Of a stretch of DNA of 7,600 nucleotides, positions 1-5,768 are shown one piece after another. Within the stretch, counting starts at the first letter, position 1; every line of letters starts with the position of its first letter. The position numbers were made by a program, and so were the translations under genes. Under the pieces are notes generated by a model. It searched no databases. It saw nothing but the letters and a program-made list of their open reading frames with translations, and was not told the DNA's origin. Origin of the DNA: Sphingobacterium sp. UBA1575 (GTDB lineage Bacteria; Bacteroidota; Bacteroidia; Sphingobacteriales; Sphingobacteriaceae); contig DCOH01000021.1 in the NCBI GenBank assembly GCA_002322865.1, positions 147,291-154,890 on the forward strand, written 5' to 3'.

Positions 1-756
1 AAAAAAATCGAACAGAAAGAGGAAGCTTTGGAGCTGCTGAAGCAGATGTTGGACAAGGTGAAAGGCCAAGAGCAGGTTGCCAATAAGTTCATTACCCAAT
101 TGTATCAGTTATTGGCCCAAAAGGAGAATACCGATTACGAGAAAATATGTGAAAGGTCCAAAGCTGCGGTCAATTGGTTTATCCCTAATTTCCAAAAAGA
201 CTGTTTGGAACCATTGGAAAAACATATCGATGAATGGAAAGTCAAAAAACGAACGAAAAAGTACATCAGTTCATTGAAGGAATTATTGTTGGATTTCAAG
301 CGGAAGTTTGAGCAATTGAAACATAGCCAGACCATTGCCGAAGAATTGACGAAATCGGATGCCGATCTTTCGGAAGAGCTGTTGAATTGGGAGCGACCAA
401 AAGACGATCAACTGAAGAGTGGGGATGATGAAAAGGAAAAAGACACGAAACAGATTTCCTTGGACATGTACCTGGAAGGAATGGATATTGAAGAAATTGC
501 AGAAAAAAGAAGCATGGTGGCGGGTACCATCTATGGGCATCTGATCCATTTTATCGGACAGGATGTAGAAGCCACCGATCTCTTGGATGAACATATCCTT
601 CAGGAAATTATTGCAGTATTGGAAAAGCATCCTGATGCTTCATCAAGTGAAATCCGTCAATTGATGGATCTAAAGGTGGATTATCCTGCCATTAAAGTTG
701 CCCAAAAGCATCTTGAAATTAGCAAGGAACAGGATGCTAATCCTCATGTTATTTAA
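1..756 (+). CDS. C-terminal part of a probable DNA helicase with HTH_40-type tail (5' end outside window)
   Basis: The reading frame is open from base 1, so this is the last 251 residues of a longer protein; the TTG at 28 and later ATGs are internal codons, not convincing starts. Fragment residues 1-145 are Lys/Glu-rich, helical and probably coiled coil, ending in an acidic/basic linker. Residues about 148-240 resemble the helix-turn-helix domain found at the C-terminus of many helicases (RecQ-like and PIF1/UvrD-like; Pfam HTH_40). They show the core pattern of a Tyr-Leu-x-Gly-Met turn, an Ile-Glu-Glu-Ile-Ala helix, a Thr-Ile-x-Gly-His-Leu recognition helix and a second Ser-Ser-Glu-Ile-Arg helix. 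In Bacteroidota such tails typically end superfamily 1 (PIF1-like) helicases, but no ATPase motif lies in this window, so the helicase part is inferred. No terminator follows. The atp operon begins 35 bp downstream, so read-through is possible. An alternative is a regulator that merely shares the HTH domain. Confidence 0.72.
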   Translation, partial: KKIEQKEEALELLKQMLDKVKGQEQVANKFITQLYQLLAQKENTDYEKICERSKAAVNWFIPNFQKDCLEPLEKHIDEWKVKKRTKKYISSLKELLLDFKRKFEQLKHSQTIAEELTKSDADLSEELLNWERPKDDQLKSGDDEKEKDTKQISLDMYLEGMDIEEIAEKRSMVAGTIYGHLIHFIGQDVEATDLLDEHILQEIIAVLEKHPDASSSEIRQLMDLKVDYPAIKVAQKHLEISKEQDANPHVI

Positions 757-757
757 T

Positions 758-765
758 TATATTTG
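758..765 (+). promoter_or_regulatory. Candidate Bacteroidota -7 promoter element upstream of atpZ
   Basis: The bases TATATTTG match the TAnnTTTG -7 consensus described for Bacteroides and Flavobacterium sigma factors. The element starts two bases after the helicase stop codon and would place transcription start near 770-773, about 20 nt before the TTG start of the AtpZ-like gene. No TTG/TTTG -33 element is seen at the usual 17-23 bp distance, so this rests on one box in A/T-rich DNA. If real, it is the distal promoter of the atp cluster. Confidence 0.45.
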
Positions 766-791
766 CGGGATAAGCTAACGACATCATACCC

Positions 792-1022
792 TTGGAAAAC
801 GAAAAACCGAAATCGAAAAAAGTAAATAAATGGATTGTTTTTACATCCATGCCCTTTCAGATAGGGGCGACAATTTACCTTTTTTATTGGATCGGAACCC
901 TTTTGGACCGCAAGTTCGAGGTCGAAGGGGAATGGTGGATGAAAGGGTTGACGATCGTGGGGGTGTTAGCATCCATGTACCAAATGATTAGACAAGTAAA
1001 CTATATCAATAAAGATGAATAA
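792..1022 (+). CDS. atpZ: AtpZ/AtpI-family small membrane protein, TTG start
   Basis: This 76-residue protein has a short Lys-rich cytoplasmic N-terminus and two hydrophobic segments at about residues 13-34 and 48-66. The first contains the Gly-x-x-x-Tyr...Gly-x-x-Leu-Asp pattern of AtpZ/AtpI proteins, ending in Leu-Leu-Asp-Arg. Size, topology and position immediately before the Fo genes fit this family. Its members are linked to c-ring assembly or cation supply of the F-type ATP synthase; which applies here is not shown. A TAA at 771-773 is in frame, leaving only non-ATG codons before TTG 792. The next ATG would remove the first 19 residues and part of the first membrane helix, so TTG is the best start. 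No Shine-Dalgarno is present. The stop overlaps the next gene by 8 bp, indicating cotranscription and probably coupled translation. Confidence 0.8.
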   Translation: MENEKPKSKKVNKWIVFTSMPFQIGATIYLFYWIGTLLDRKFEVEGEWWMKGLTIVGVLASMYQMIRQVNYINKDE

Positions 1023-1419
1023 ATTCCTTTTGTTAATACTCGTTTTAATTGCCGTAACTGGGATCAGTTTTGGTATCCATTACGCTGTTTTGCAGTATAA
1101 CGATCTCGACCATTGGTGGATCGGGAGTGGATATAGTCTGTTGGGCATGTATGCGTTCTGTGCTATTGCCTCCTTGGTGATGGCGATGGTTTATGTAGGG
1201 GTGGATTACTCCATGCCGACCCAAACAGGATTTGCTTTTTTGATCGGTATGACGATCAAAGCCGCTGCCAGTTATTTCTACATTCATGAGGGTATAAATC
1301 TACTCGAGAACGATTTTATCGAACTCAATTTTATGGTCGTGTTTTTCATTTATTTAGGGTATGATGCCTTCGTTGCGTATTACCTTGTAAATCAGCATGA
1401 ACCAGAGCCTAAAAAGTAA
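1015..1419 (+). CDS. Four-helix integral membrane protein of the atp operon, function unknown
   Basis: This 134-residue protein is almost wholly hydrophobic, with four predicted membrane segments at about residues 3-24, 41-63, 70-90 and 105-127, and a short charged tail (Glu-Pro-Glu-Pro-Lys-Lys). I do not recognise it with certainty. Its slot between atpZ and atpB is where AtpI or AtpR-type accessory proteins sit in other phyla, and four helices match AtpI topology. In Bacteroidota this position is often filled by an uncharacterised family (possibly DUF6168, from memory). A Lys lies within the third hydrophobic segment (residue 82), which is unusual for a membrane helix and could be functional. 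The ATG at 1015 overlaps the AtpZ-like stop by 8 bp, so expression is tied to that gene. A role in Fo assembly or ion supply is inferred from context only. Confidence 0.78.
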   Translation: MNKFLLLILVLIAVTGISFGIHYAVLQYNDLDHWWIGSGYSLLGMYAFCAIASLVMAMVYVGVDYSMPTQTGFAFLIGMTIKAAASYFYIHEGINLLENDFIELNFMVVFFIYLGYDAFVAYYLVNQHEPEPKK

Positions 1420-1440
1420 ATTTTCAAAAAGTTTAAACAT

Positions 1441-1474
1441 TTGTGGACTAATGCGAAATAAAATTGTAATTTTG
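1441..1474 (+). promoter_or_regulatory. Candidate promoter for atpB-G (TTG / TAATTTTG)
   Basis: TTTG at 1440-1443 could serve as a -33 element and TAATTTTG at 1467-1474 is a full match to the TAnnTTTG -7 consensus of Bacteroidota. The spacer counted from the TTG is 23 bp, at the upper edge of the reported 17-23 range. Transcription would begin near 1480, about 28 nt before the ATG at 1508. It lies in the 88-bp gap after the four-helix gene, which supports the atpB start at 1508 over the longer upstream frame. This promoter would let the structural subunits be transcribed independently of the accessory genes. Confidence 0.55.
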
Positions 1475-1483
1475 CGCAAAATT
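1468..1483 (+). promoter_or_regulatory. Perfect 16-bp palindrome over the atpB -7 element (possible operator)
   Basis: The sequence AATTTTGCGCAAAATT is identical to its own reverse complement, with a GCGC centre flanked by T4/A4 and AATT ends. It covers most of the -7 box and the expected transcription start. A symmetric site at this place could bind a dimeric regulator. It could also be a short stem in the leader or a coincidence of A/T-rich DNA. No binding protein is implied by the window. Confidence 0.4.
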
Positions 1484-1507
1484 TGTCATAATTCAACATT
1501 ATTTAAA

Positions 1508-2593
1508 ATGGTGAGTCTTAAGAAAGTACTTTTATTATTGACGGTGATTTTATTCACTGCAAACCCATTCAGATCAGCTGCTGAGACCGTGCCTTCAACA
1601 GGGGAAGTTTCCTCTCCAGAAGAGATCAATGCTCACATTCAACACCACTTAAAGGACGATTATTACTTTAACTTCGCTACTAATTCCAAAACTGGTCACA
1701 GTTATGGATTCCCATTGCCAGTTATCTTAATCGATAATGGATTGAAGATCTTCTCTGCTGCAGAATTTGACCATGGAAAAAAAGTAGTGGAAAAAGACGG
1801 TAATTATTACAAATTATACCACAGCAAAATCTACAAAACCGACGCGGCAGGTACCATCACTTATGATGATCATCAGCATCCTACCAATGCGAAACCATTG
1901 GATTTCTCCATCACTAAAAACGTGGTAGGATTGATGTTGGCTGCCTTGTTACTTTTCTTAGGCTTCATGAGCTTAGCGAAAACCTATAAAAAAGGCGCTA
2001 ATGCTATTCCAAAAGGAGTAGGCCGTGTTTTAGAGCCTTTAGTGCTTTACGTACGGGATGAAATGGCGATTCCAAATATCGGCCACCGTTATAAAGAATT
2101 CATGCCTTACCTTTTATCGGTATTCTTCTTGATCTTCTTGTTGAACATTTTGGGATTGACCCCACTAGGGTTCAACGTAACAGGTAATATCACCGTAACT
2201 TTAGTATTGGCTTTGTTTACTTTCTTTATTACCACTTTCAAAGCAAACAAGGATTACTGGAAACATATTTTCTGGATGCCAGGGGTTCCGGTTCCATTCA
2301 AATTTATCTTAGCGCCAATTGAGGTGTTGGGTATGTTGACCAAACCATTCTCTTTGATGCTTCGTTTATTTGCGAACATCACTGCAGGTCACTCGGTAGT
2401 ATTTGGTTTGATTGCCATCGTCTATTTGTTTCAGCAAGAATTGACTGTTGGTGGTAGTATCGGTGTTTCGATGTTATTGACCTTAGTATTGTTCTTCTTG
2501 GAACTTTTGGTTGCATTTTTACAGGCGTTCATCTTTACCATGTTGTCATCCCTATTTATTGGTATGGCGGTAGAAGAACACGCACATCATTAA
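1508..2593 (+). CDS. atpB: ATP synthase Fo subunit a, with signal peptide and large N-terminal extracytoplasmic domain
   Basis: Subunit a forms the proton half-channels against the c-ring. From ATG 1508 the protein is 361 residues, against about 270 in E. coli. The frame is open from 1397, but that extension overlaps the previous gene, crosses the promoter and reads as non-native sequence; starting at 1508 gives a clean signal peptide (Lys-Lys then a Leu-rich core, likely cleavage after Ser-Ala-Ala, residue 25). Residues ~26-135 are a soluble His/Asp/Tyr-rich domain, presumably periplasmic. Membrane segments follow at about 138-157, 198-217, 227-244, 263-295, 297-308 and 319-350. The essential channel arginine is R286 in Leu-Arg-Leu-Phe-Ala-Asn (E. 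coli R210), and Q339 matches Q252. H295 and E332 fall at E. coli positions E219 and H245, a swapped pair. The atpE start follows after 38 bp. Confidence 0.95.
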   Translation: MVSLKKVLLLLTVILFTANPFRSAAETVPSTGEVSSPEEINAHIQHHLKDDYYFNFATNSKTGHSYGFPLPVILIDNGLKIFSAAEFDHGKKVVEKDGNYYKLYHSKIYKTDAAGTITYDDHQHPTNAKPLDFSITKNVVGLMLAALLLFLGFMSLAKTYKKGANAIPKGVGRVLEPLVLYVRDEMAIPNIGHRYKEFMPYLLSVFFLIFLLNILGLTPLGFNVTGNITVTLVLALFTFFITTFKANKDYWKHIFWMPGVPVPFKFILAPIEVLGMLTKPFSLMLRLFANITAGHSVVFGLIAIVYLFQQELTVGGSIGVSMLLTLVLFFLELLVAFLQAFIFTMLSSLFIGMAVEEHAHH

Positions 2594-2631
2594 TTCGAAT
2601 TTTTTGTTAAATTTTTAAATATAAAATTGTT

Positions 2632-2823
2632 ATGATTCCAAATTTAGTAGGAGCAGGTTTGATCGTTATCGGAGCTGGTTTAGGTTTAGGTAAAATCGGT
2701 GGTTCAGCAATGGAAGCTATCGCTCGTCAACCAGAAGCAGCATCTAAAATCCAAACTGCGATGATCATCATCGGAGCCCTAGTAGAAGGTTTAGCATTCG
2801 GTGCTTTAATCTTAGGTAAATAA
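2632..2823 (+). CDS. atpE: ATP synthase Fo subunit c (rotor ring), proton type
   Basis: This 63-residue hairpin protein has two membrane helices (about 4-24 and 42-62) joined by the polar loop Ala-Arg-Gln-Pro-Glu (31-35), the hallmark of subunit c, which contacts gamma and epsilon. The Gly-rich first helix (repeated Gly-x-Gly) allows tight ring packing. The ion-carrying carboxylate is E52 in Leu-Val-Glu-Gly-Leu. The residue after it is Gly rather than Ser/Thr, and the helix-1 position that is Gln in sodium-driven rings is Leu (L19), so the ring should carry protons. Only 11 residues follow E52, so helix 2 is short. I recall compact c subunits in other Bacteroidota, but this is from memory. 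The start has no Shine-Dalgarno and sits behind an A/T-only leader. A long hairpin lies just downstream. Confidence 0.95.
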   Translation: MIPNLVGAGLIVIGAGLGLGKIGGSAMEAIARQPEAASKIQTAMIIIGALVEGLAFGALILGK

Positions 2824-2845
2824 GCTCAGGCTTATCAAAAAAACA

Positions 2846-2886
2846 ATAGACATAACTTGCAACGGTTGGTTGCAAGTTGTGTTTAT
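2846..2886 (+). promoter_or_regulatory. Long RNA hairpin between atpE and atpF
   Basis: Bases 2846-2863 pair with 2869-2886 to give an 18-bp stem containing two G-U wobbles (2853/2879 and 2849/2883) and a 5-nt loop (GGTTG). The inner 10 bp, AACTTGCAAC with GTTGCAAGTT, are perfect. No T-tract follows, so it is not a normal intrinsic terminator and atpF-G must be read through it. A stem right after atpE is well placed to protect the upstream mRNA from 3' exonucleases or to mark a processing site, which would help make about ten c subunits per enzyme. That role is inferred. Confidence 0.6.
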
Positions 2887-2933
2887 CAAAGACAAAAAAT
2901 TATAAAAATTACATATACTAATAACGGAAATAA

Positions 2934-3434
2934 ATGGACGCTTTAATTCAAGATTTTTCATTAGGGTTGGTTTTTTGGCAAACCATCATCCTATTAATCG
3001 TAATCGTATTATTAGGTAAGTTGGCTTGGAGACCGATTGTAGACGCTTTAGAAGACCGTGAGAAAGGTATTGCTGATGCATTGGCTTCTGCAGAAAAAGC
3101 AAAATTGGAAATGGCTCGTTTGACGAATGAAAACGAACAGTTATTGAAAGAAGCACGTGAAGAGCGTGATATCATTTTGAAAGAAGCGAAGCAATTAAGC
3201 GATAAACTGATTGCAGATGCTAAAGCTGCTTCTCAAGTAGAGGGAGCTAAGATGATCGAAAATGCAAAACGTGAAATCGAAGATCAAAAGCTTAAAGCAT
3301 TGGCAGAGGTTAAAAACCAAGTGTCTACTTTATCTTTAGAGATCGCTCGCAAAGTATTGACCAAAGAATTTGAAGACCAAAACAAACAAGAAGCGTTAGT
3401 TTCTGATTTGTTGAAAGATGTTAAATTAAACTAA
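2934..3434 (+). CDS. atpF: ATP synthase Fo subunit b (peripheral stalk)
   Basis: This 166-residue protein, normal for the family, has one N-terminal membrane helix (about residues 9-29) followed by the conserved Trp-Arg-Pro-Ile segment at 32-35. The rest is a long charged Ala/Glu/Lys helix (about 38-150). That is the standard architecture of subunit b, whose dimer forms the stator stalk holding alpha3beta3 through delta. Conserved features include Ala-Leu-Glu-Asp-Arg-Glu-Lys at 38-44 and many Ala/Lys/Glu heptad-like positions. Only one b gene is seen, with no b' copy nearby, so a homodimer is expected. The 110-bp gap before it contains the atpE hairpin; the gap to atpH is 25 bp. The ATG follows an A-rich leader (GGAAATAA) without a clear Shine-Dalgarno. 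Confidence 0.95.
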   Translation: MDALIQDFSLGLVFWQTIILLIVIVLLGKLAWRPIVDALEDREKGIADALASAEKAKLEMARLTNENEQLLKEAREERDIILKEAKQLSDKLIADAKAASQVEGAKMIENAKREIEDQKLKALAEVKNQVSTLSLEIARKVLTKEFEDQNKQEALVSDLLKDVKLN

Positions 3435-3459
3435 TTGGTTAACAGATTAAAATTAAACT

Positions 3460-4005
3460 ATGTCAGTTTTTAAAGTAGCTTCAAGATACGCCAAGTCCCT
3501 TATCGATCTTGCCCAAGAACACAACAACTTGGACGAGGTGAAGACCGATATGGACAGTGTGGTTTCTGTGATCAAGACAAGCACGGAACTACAAGCGGTT
3601 TTGAACAACCCAATCATCAAAACAGATAAAAAAGTAGCGGTATTGAACGCTCTTTTTGCAGATAAAATAAAGCCGGAAATCATTGGATTTTTCAATATCA
3701 TGGCCAAAAAAGGTCGTGCGGAATTGATCTATGCAACGGCACAAGAGTTTATCCGTGAATACAACGAGGTAAAAGGAATTGTGAAGGCTGAGGTGATCTC
3801 GGCTGCCAAGCTTTCTGATGCCAATATCGAAGAGTTGAAAAAGGCAATCGGTGAGCAGATCAATGCGCAGGTTGTATTGACCAATAAAGTTGACGAATCG
3901 TTGATCGGTGGTTTCATCGTGAAGGTTGGCGACAGACAATTGGATGAGAGTATTCAAGGTAAATTGAATAAGTTAGAAAGACATTTTGCTAATCTTGGTG
4001 TATAA
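3460..4005 (+). CDS. atpH: ATP synthase F1 subunit delta (OSCP homologue)
   Basis: This 181-residue protein, typical for delta, links the top of the alpha3beta3 head to the b stalk. The N-terminal helical domain opens with Ala-Ser-Arg-Tyr-Ala-Lys-Ser-Leu (residues 7-14), the usual delta start. The C-terminal domain carries the family signature around residues 144-169, with Asp-Glu-Ser-Leu-Ile-Gly-Gly-Phe, then Gly-Asp-Arg and Asp-x-Ser-Ile-x-Gly-Lys-Leu. It follows atpF by 25 bp and precedes atpA by 57 bp; neither gap contains a promoter or terminator I can support. Its codon use is more mixed (more ATC, TTG, GCG) than that of atpE and atpA, perhaps reflecting lower expression for a one-per-complex subunit. 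Confidence 0.95.
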   Translation: MSVFKVASRYAKSLIDLAQEHNNLDEVKTDMDSVVSVIKTSTELQAVLNNPIIKTDKKVAVLNALFADKIKPEIIGFFNIMAKKGRAELIYATAQEFIREYNEVKGIVKAEVISAAKLSDANIEELKKAIGEQINAQVVLTNKVDESLIGGFIVKVGDRQLDESIQGKLNKLERHFANLGV

Positions 4006-4062
4006 CCCAAGCAATAGCTTAAAGATAAAATAGAATAAAAAACCCCTTATACGAATTTAACA

Positions 4063-5637
4063 ATGATAGAGGTAAGACCAGATGAAGTTTCGGCAATTCT
4101 TAGAGAGCAATTGTCAGGCTTTAAGTCAGCGGCCGAATTAGAAGAAGTAGGTACTGTCCTTCAAGTAGGTGATGGTATCGCTCGTATTTACGGCTTAACA
4201 AAAGTTCAATCAGGAGAGTTGGTTGAGTTCCCTAACGGATTACAAGGTATTGTGATGAACTTAGAAGAAGACAACGTGGGTGTTGTACTTTTGGGTTCTT
4301 CGGATTCCATCAAAGAAGGAGACACCATCAAACGTACTAACCGTATCGCATCTATTAAAGTAGGTGAAGGTATGTTGGGCCGTGTGGTAAACACTTTAGG
4401 TCAGCCAATCGATGGTAAAGGACCTATTGCTGGTGATACTTACGAGATGCCGATTGAACGTAAAGCTCCTGGAGTAATCTATCGTCAGCCAGTAACTGAG
4501 CCATTACAAACTGGTATCAAAGCGATCGACGCGATGATCCCTGTAGGTCGTGGACAGCGTGAGCTTGTGATCGGTGACCGTCAGACAGGTAAAACAGCTG
4601 TTTGTATCGACACGATCCTTAACCAAAAAGAATTTTACGATGCAGGTCAACCTGTATTCTGTATATATGTTGCTGTAGGTCAGAAGAACTCTACTGTAGC
4701 TAACATCGTTCGCGTGTTGGAAGAAAGAGGCGCATTACCTTACACGGTAGTTGTTTCTGCTTCTGCTGCGGATCCTGCACCTATGCAATTCTACGCGCCA
4801 ATGGCGGGTGCTGCTATCGGAGAGTACTTCCGTGATACAGGTCGTCCGGCATTGATCGTTTATGATGACTTGTCAAAACAAGCGGTAGCATACCGTGAGG
4901 TGTCTTTATTATTGAAACGTCCTCCAGGCCGTGAGGCATACCCAGGAGACGTATTCTACCTTCACTCCCGTTTATTGGAGCGTGCTGCGAAGATCAACAC
5001 TTCTGATGATATCGCACGTAACATGAACGACCTTCCTGAGTCTATCAAGCACTTGGTTAAAGGTGGTGGTTCATTAACAGCACTTCCTATCATCGAAACG
5101 CAAGCGGGTGACGTATCTGCTTATATCCCTACCAACGTAATTTCCATTACTGACGGTCAGATCTTCTTGGAATCGAACTTGTTCAACGCAGGTATCCGTC
5201 CAGCGATCAACGTAGGTATCTCGGTATCCCGTGTAGGTGGTAATGCGCAGATCAAATCCATGAAGAAAGTTGCTGGTACCTTGAAATTAGATCAAGCACA
5301 GTTCCGTGAATTGGAAGCTTTTGCTAAATTCGGTTCAGACCTAGATGCGGCTACAAAAGCAGTATTAGATAAAGGTATCCGTAACGTGGAGATCCTTAAA
5401 CAAGGTCAATATTCTCCAGTTTCTGTAGAGAAGCAAGTAGCGATCATCTACGCAGGTACAAAAGGTTTATTACGTAATGTACCAGTTGCTAAAGTAAGAG
5501 AATTCGAAAACGAATACTTGACACAATTGGAGCAACGTCATCCAGAAGTATTGTCAGCGTTGAAAGCTGGTAAGTTCTCTGATGAGTTAACCGACGTATT
5601 AGAAAAAGTAGCTAAGGAATTAGCATCTAAATATTAA
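4063..5637 (+). CDS. atpA: ATP synthase F1 subunit alpha
   Basis: Alpha alternates with beta in the F1 hexamer, binding nucleotide at non-catalytic sites and giving an arginine to the catalytic ones. At 524 residues it is close to the usual ~510. The N-terminal beta-barrel domain spans about 25-95. The P-loop Gly-Asp-Arg-Gln-Thr-Gly-Lys-Thr is at 171-178, and Tyr-Asp-Asp-Leu-Ser-Lys-Gln at 267-273 is the Walker B region. The alpha/beta signature Pro-Ala-Ile-Asn...Ser-Val-Ser is at 380-389, directly followed by the arginine finger R390 (E. coli R376) in Ser-Arg-Val-Gly-Gly. The helical C-terminal domain runs from about 400. All expected active residues are present. Arginine is almost always CGT and glycine mostly GGT, the bias of a highly expressed gene. 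A 131-bp gap with a repeat array separates it from atpG. Confidence 0.97.
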   Translation: MIEVRPDEVSAILREQLSGFKSAAELEEVGTVLQVGDGIARIYGLTKVQSGELVEFPNGLQGIVMNLEEDNVGVVLLGSSDSIKEGDTIKRTNRIASIKVGEGMLGRVVNTLGQPIDGKGPIAGDTYEMPIERKAPGVIYRQPVTEPLQTGIKAIDAMIPVGRGQRELVIGDRQTGKTAVCIDTILNQKEFYDAGQPVFCIYVAVGQKNSTVANIVRVLEERGALPYTVVVSASAADPAPMQFYAPMAGAAIGEYFRDTGRPALIVYDDLSKQAVAYREVSLLLKRPPGREAYPGDVFYLHSRLLERAAKINTSDDIARNMNDLPESIKHLVKGGGSLTALPIIETQAGDVSAYIPTNVISITDGQIFLESNLFNAGIRPAINVGISVSRVGGNAQIKSMKKVAGTLKLDQAQFRELEAFAKFGSDLDAATKAVLDKGIRNVEILKQGQYSPVSVEKQVAIIYAGTKGLLRNVPVAKVREFENEYLTQLEQRHPEVLSALKAGKFSDELTDVLEKVAKELASKY

Positions 5638-5653
5638 TTAGTCCTTAAGTGGG

Positions 5654-5758
5654 ATTTAGATAATAGATAATAGATGACAGATGATAGACATTAGATTATA
5701 GATTATAGATTAGAGACCTTACATCTATTATCTCATATCTATTATCTAACGTCTACTA
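5654..5758 (+). repeat. 105-bp heptamer repeat array with inverted halves, between atpA and atpG
   Basis: The gap is built on a strict 7-bp period. Nine units ending in AGA run from 5654 to 5716 (ATTTAGA, TAATAGA twice, TGACAGA, TGATAGA, CATTAGA, TTATAGA twice, TTAGAGA). A 7-nt spacer (CCTTACA, 5717-5723) follows, then five inverted units beginning with TCT from 5724 to 5758 (TCTATTA, TCTCATA, TCTATTA, TCTAACG, TCTACTA). The total is 15 heptads. The halves can pair: 5656-5665 with 5740-5749 and 5666-5676 with 5722-5732, leaving exactly one heptad bulged (5733-5739). The resulting RNA hairpin would sit about 20 nt before the atpG start. It has no open frame of note. It may belong to a dispersed intergenic repeat family of Sphingobacteria, which I cannot confirm. 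Confidence 0.8.
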
Positions 5759-5768
5759 TAAAACATAT

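Noticed and set aside
283..630. 115-codon frame on the minus strand inside the helicase gene
   Set aside because: It is antisense to a well-supported coding frame, has Phe/Ile-rich random composition and no domain pattern.
28..756. Treating TTG 28 as the start of a complete 242-residue gene
   Set aside because: The frame is open to base 1 and the sequence before the TTG is the same Lys/Glu-rich helix, so the gene is cut by the window edge.
1397..1507. Upstream extension of atpB by 37 residues in the same open frame
   Set aside because: It overlaps the preceding gene, covers the promoter and palindrome, and lacks the signal-peptide start; the ATG at 1508 gives a clean signal peptide and normal spacing.
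2846..2886. Reading the atpE hairpin as an intrinsic terminator
   Set aside because: No run of T follows the stem, and essential atp genes continue downstream without another visible promoter.
3589..3957. 122-codon minus-strand frame inside atpH
   Set aside because: It is a shadow of atpH with no recognisable motif; other antisense frames in atpF, atpA and atpG were rejected for the same reason.
5654..5758. Reading the heptamer array as a CRISPR
   Set aside because: Units are 7 bp, adjacent and degenerate; there are no 24-40 bp repeats separated by unique spacers and no cas genes.
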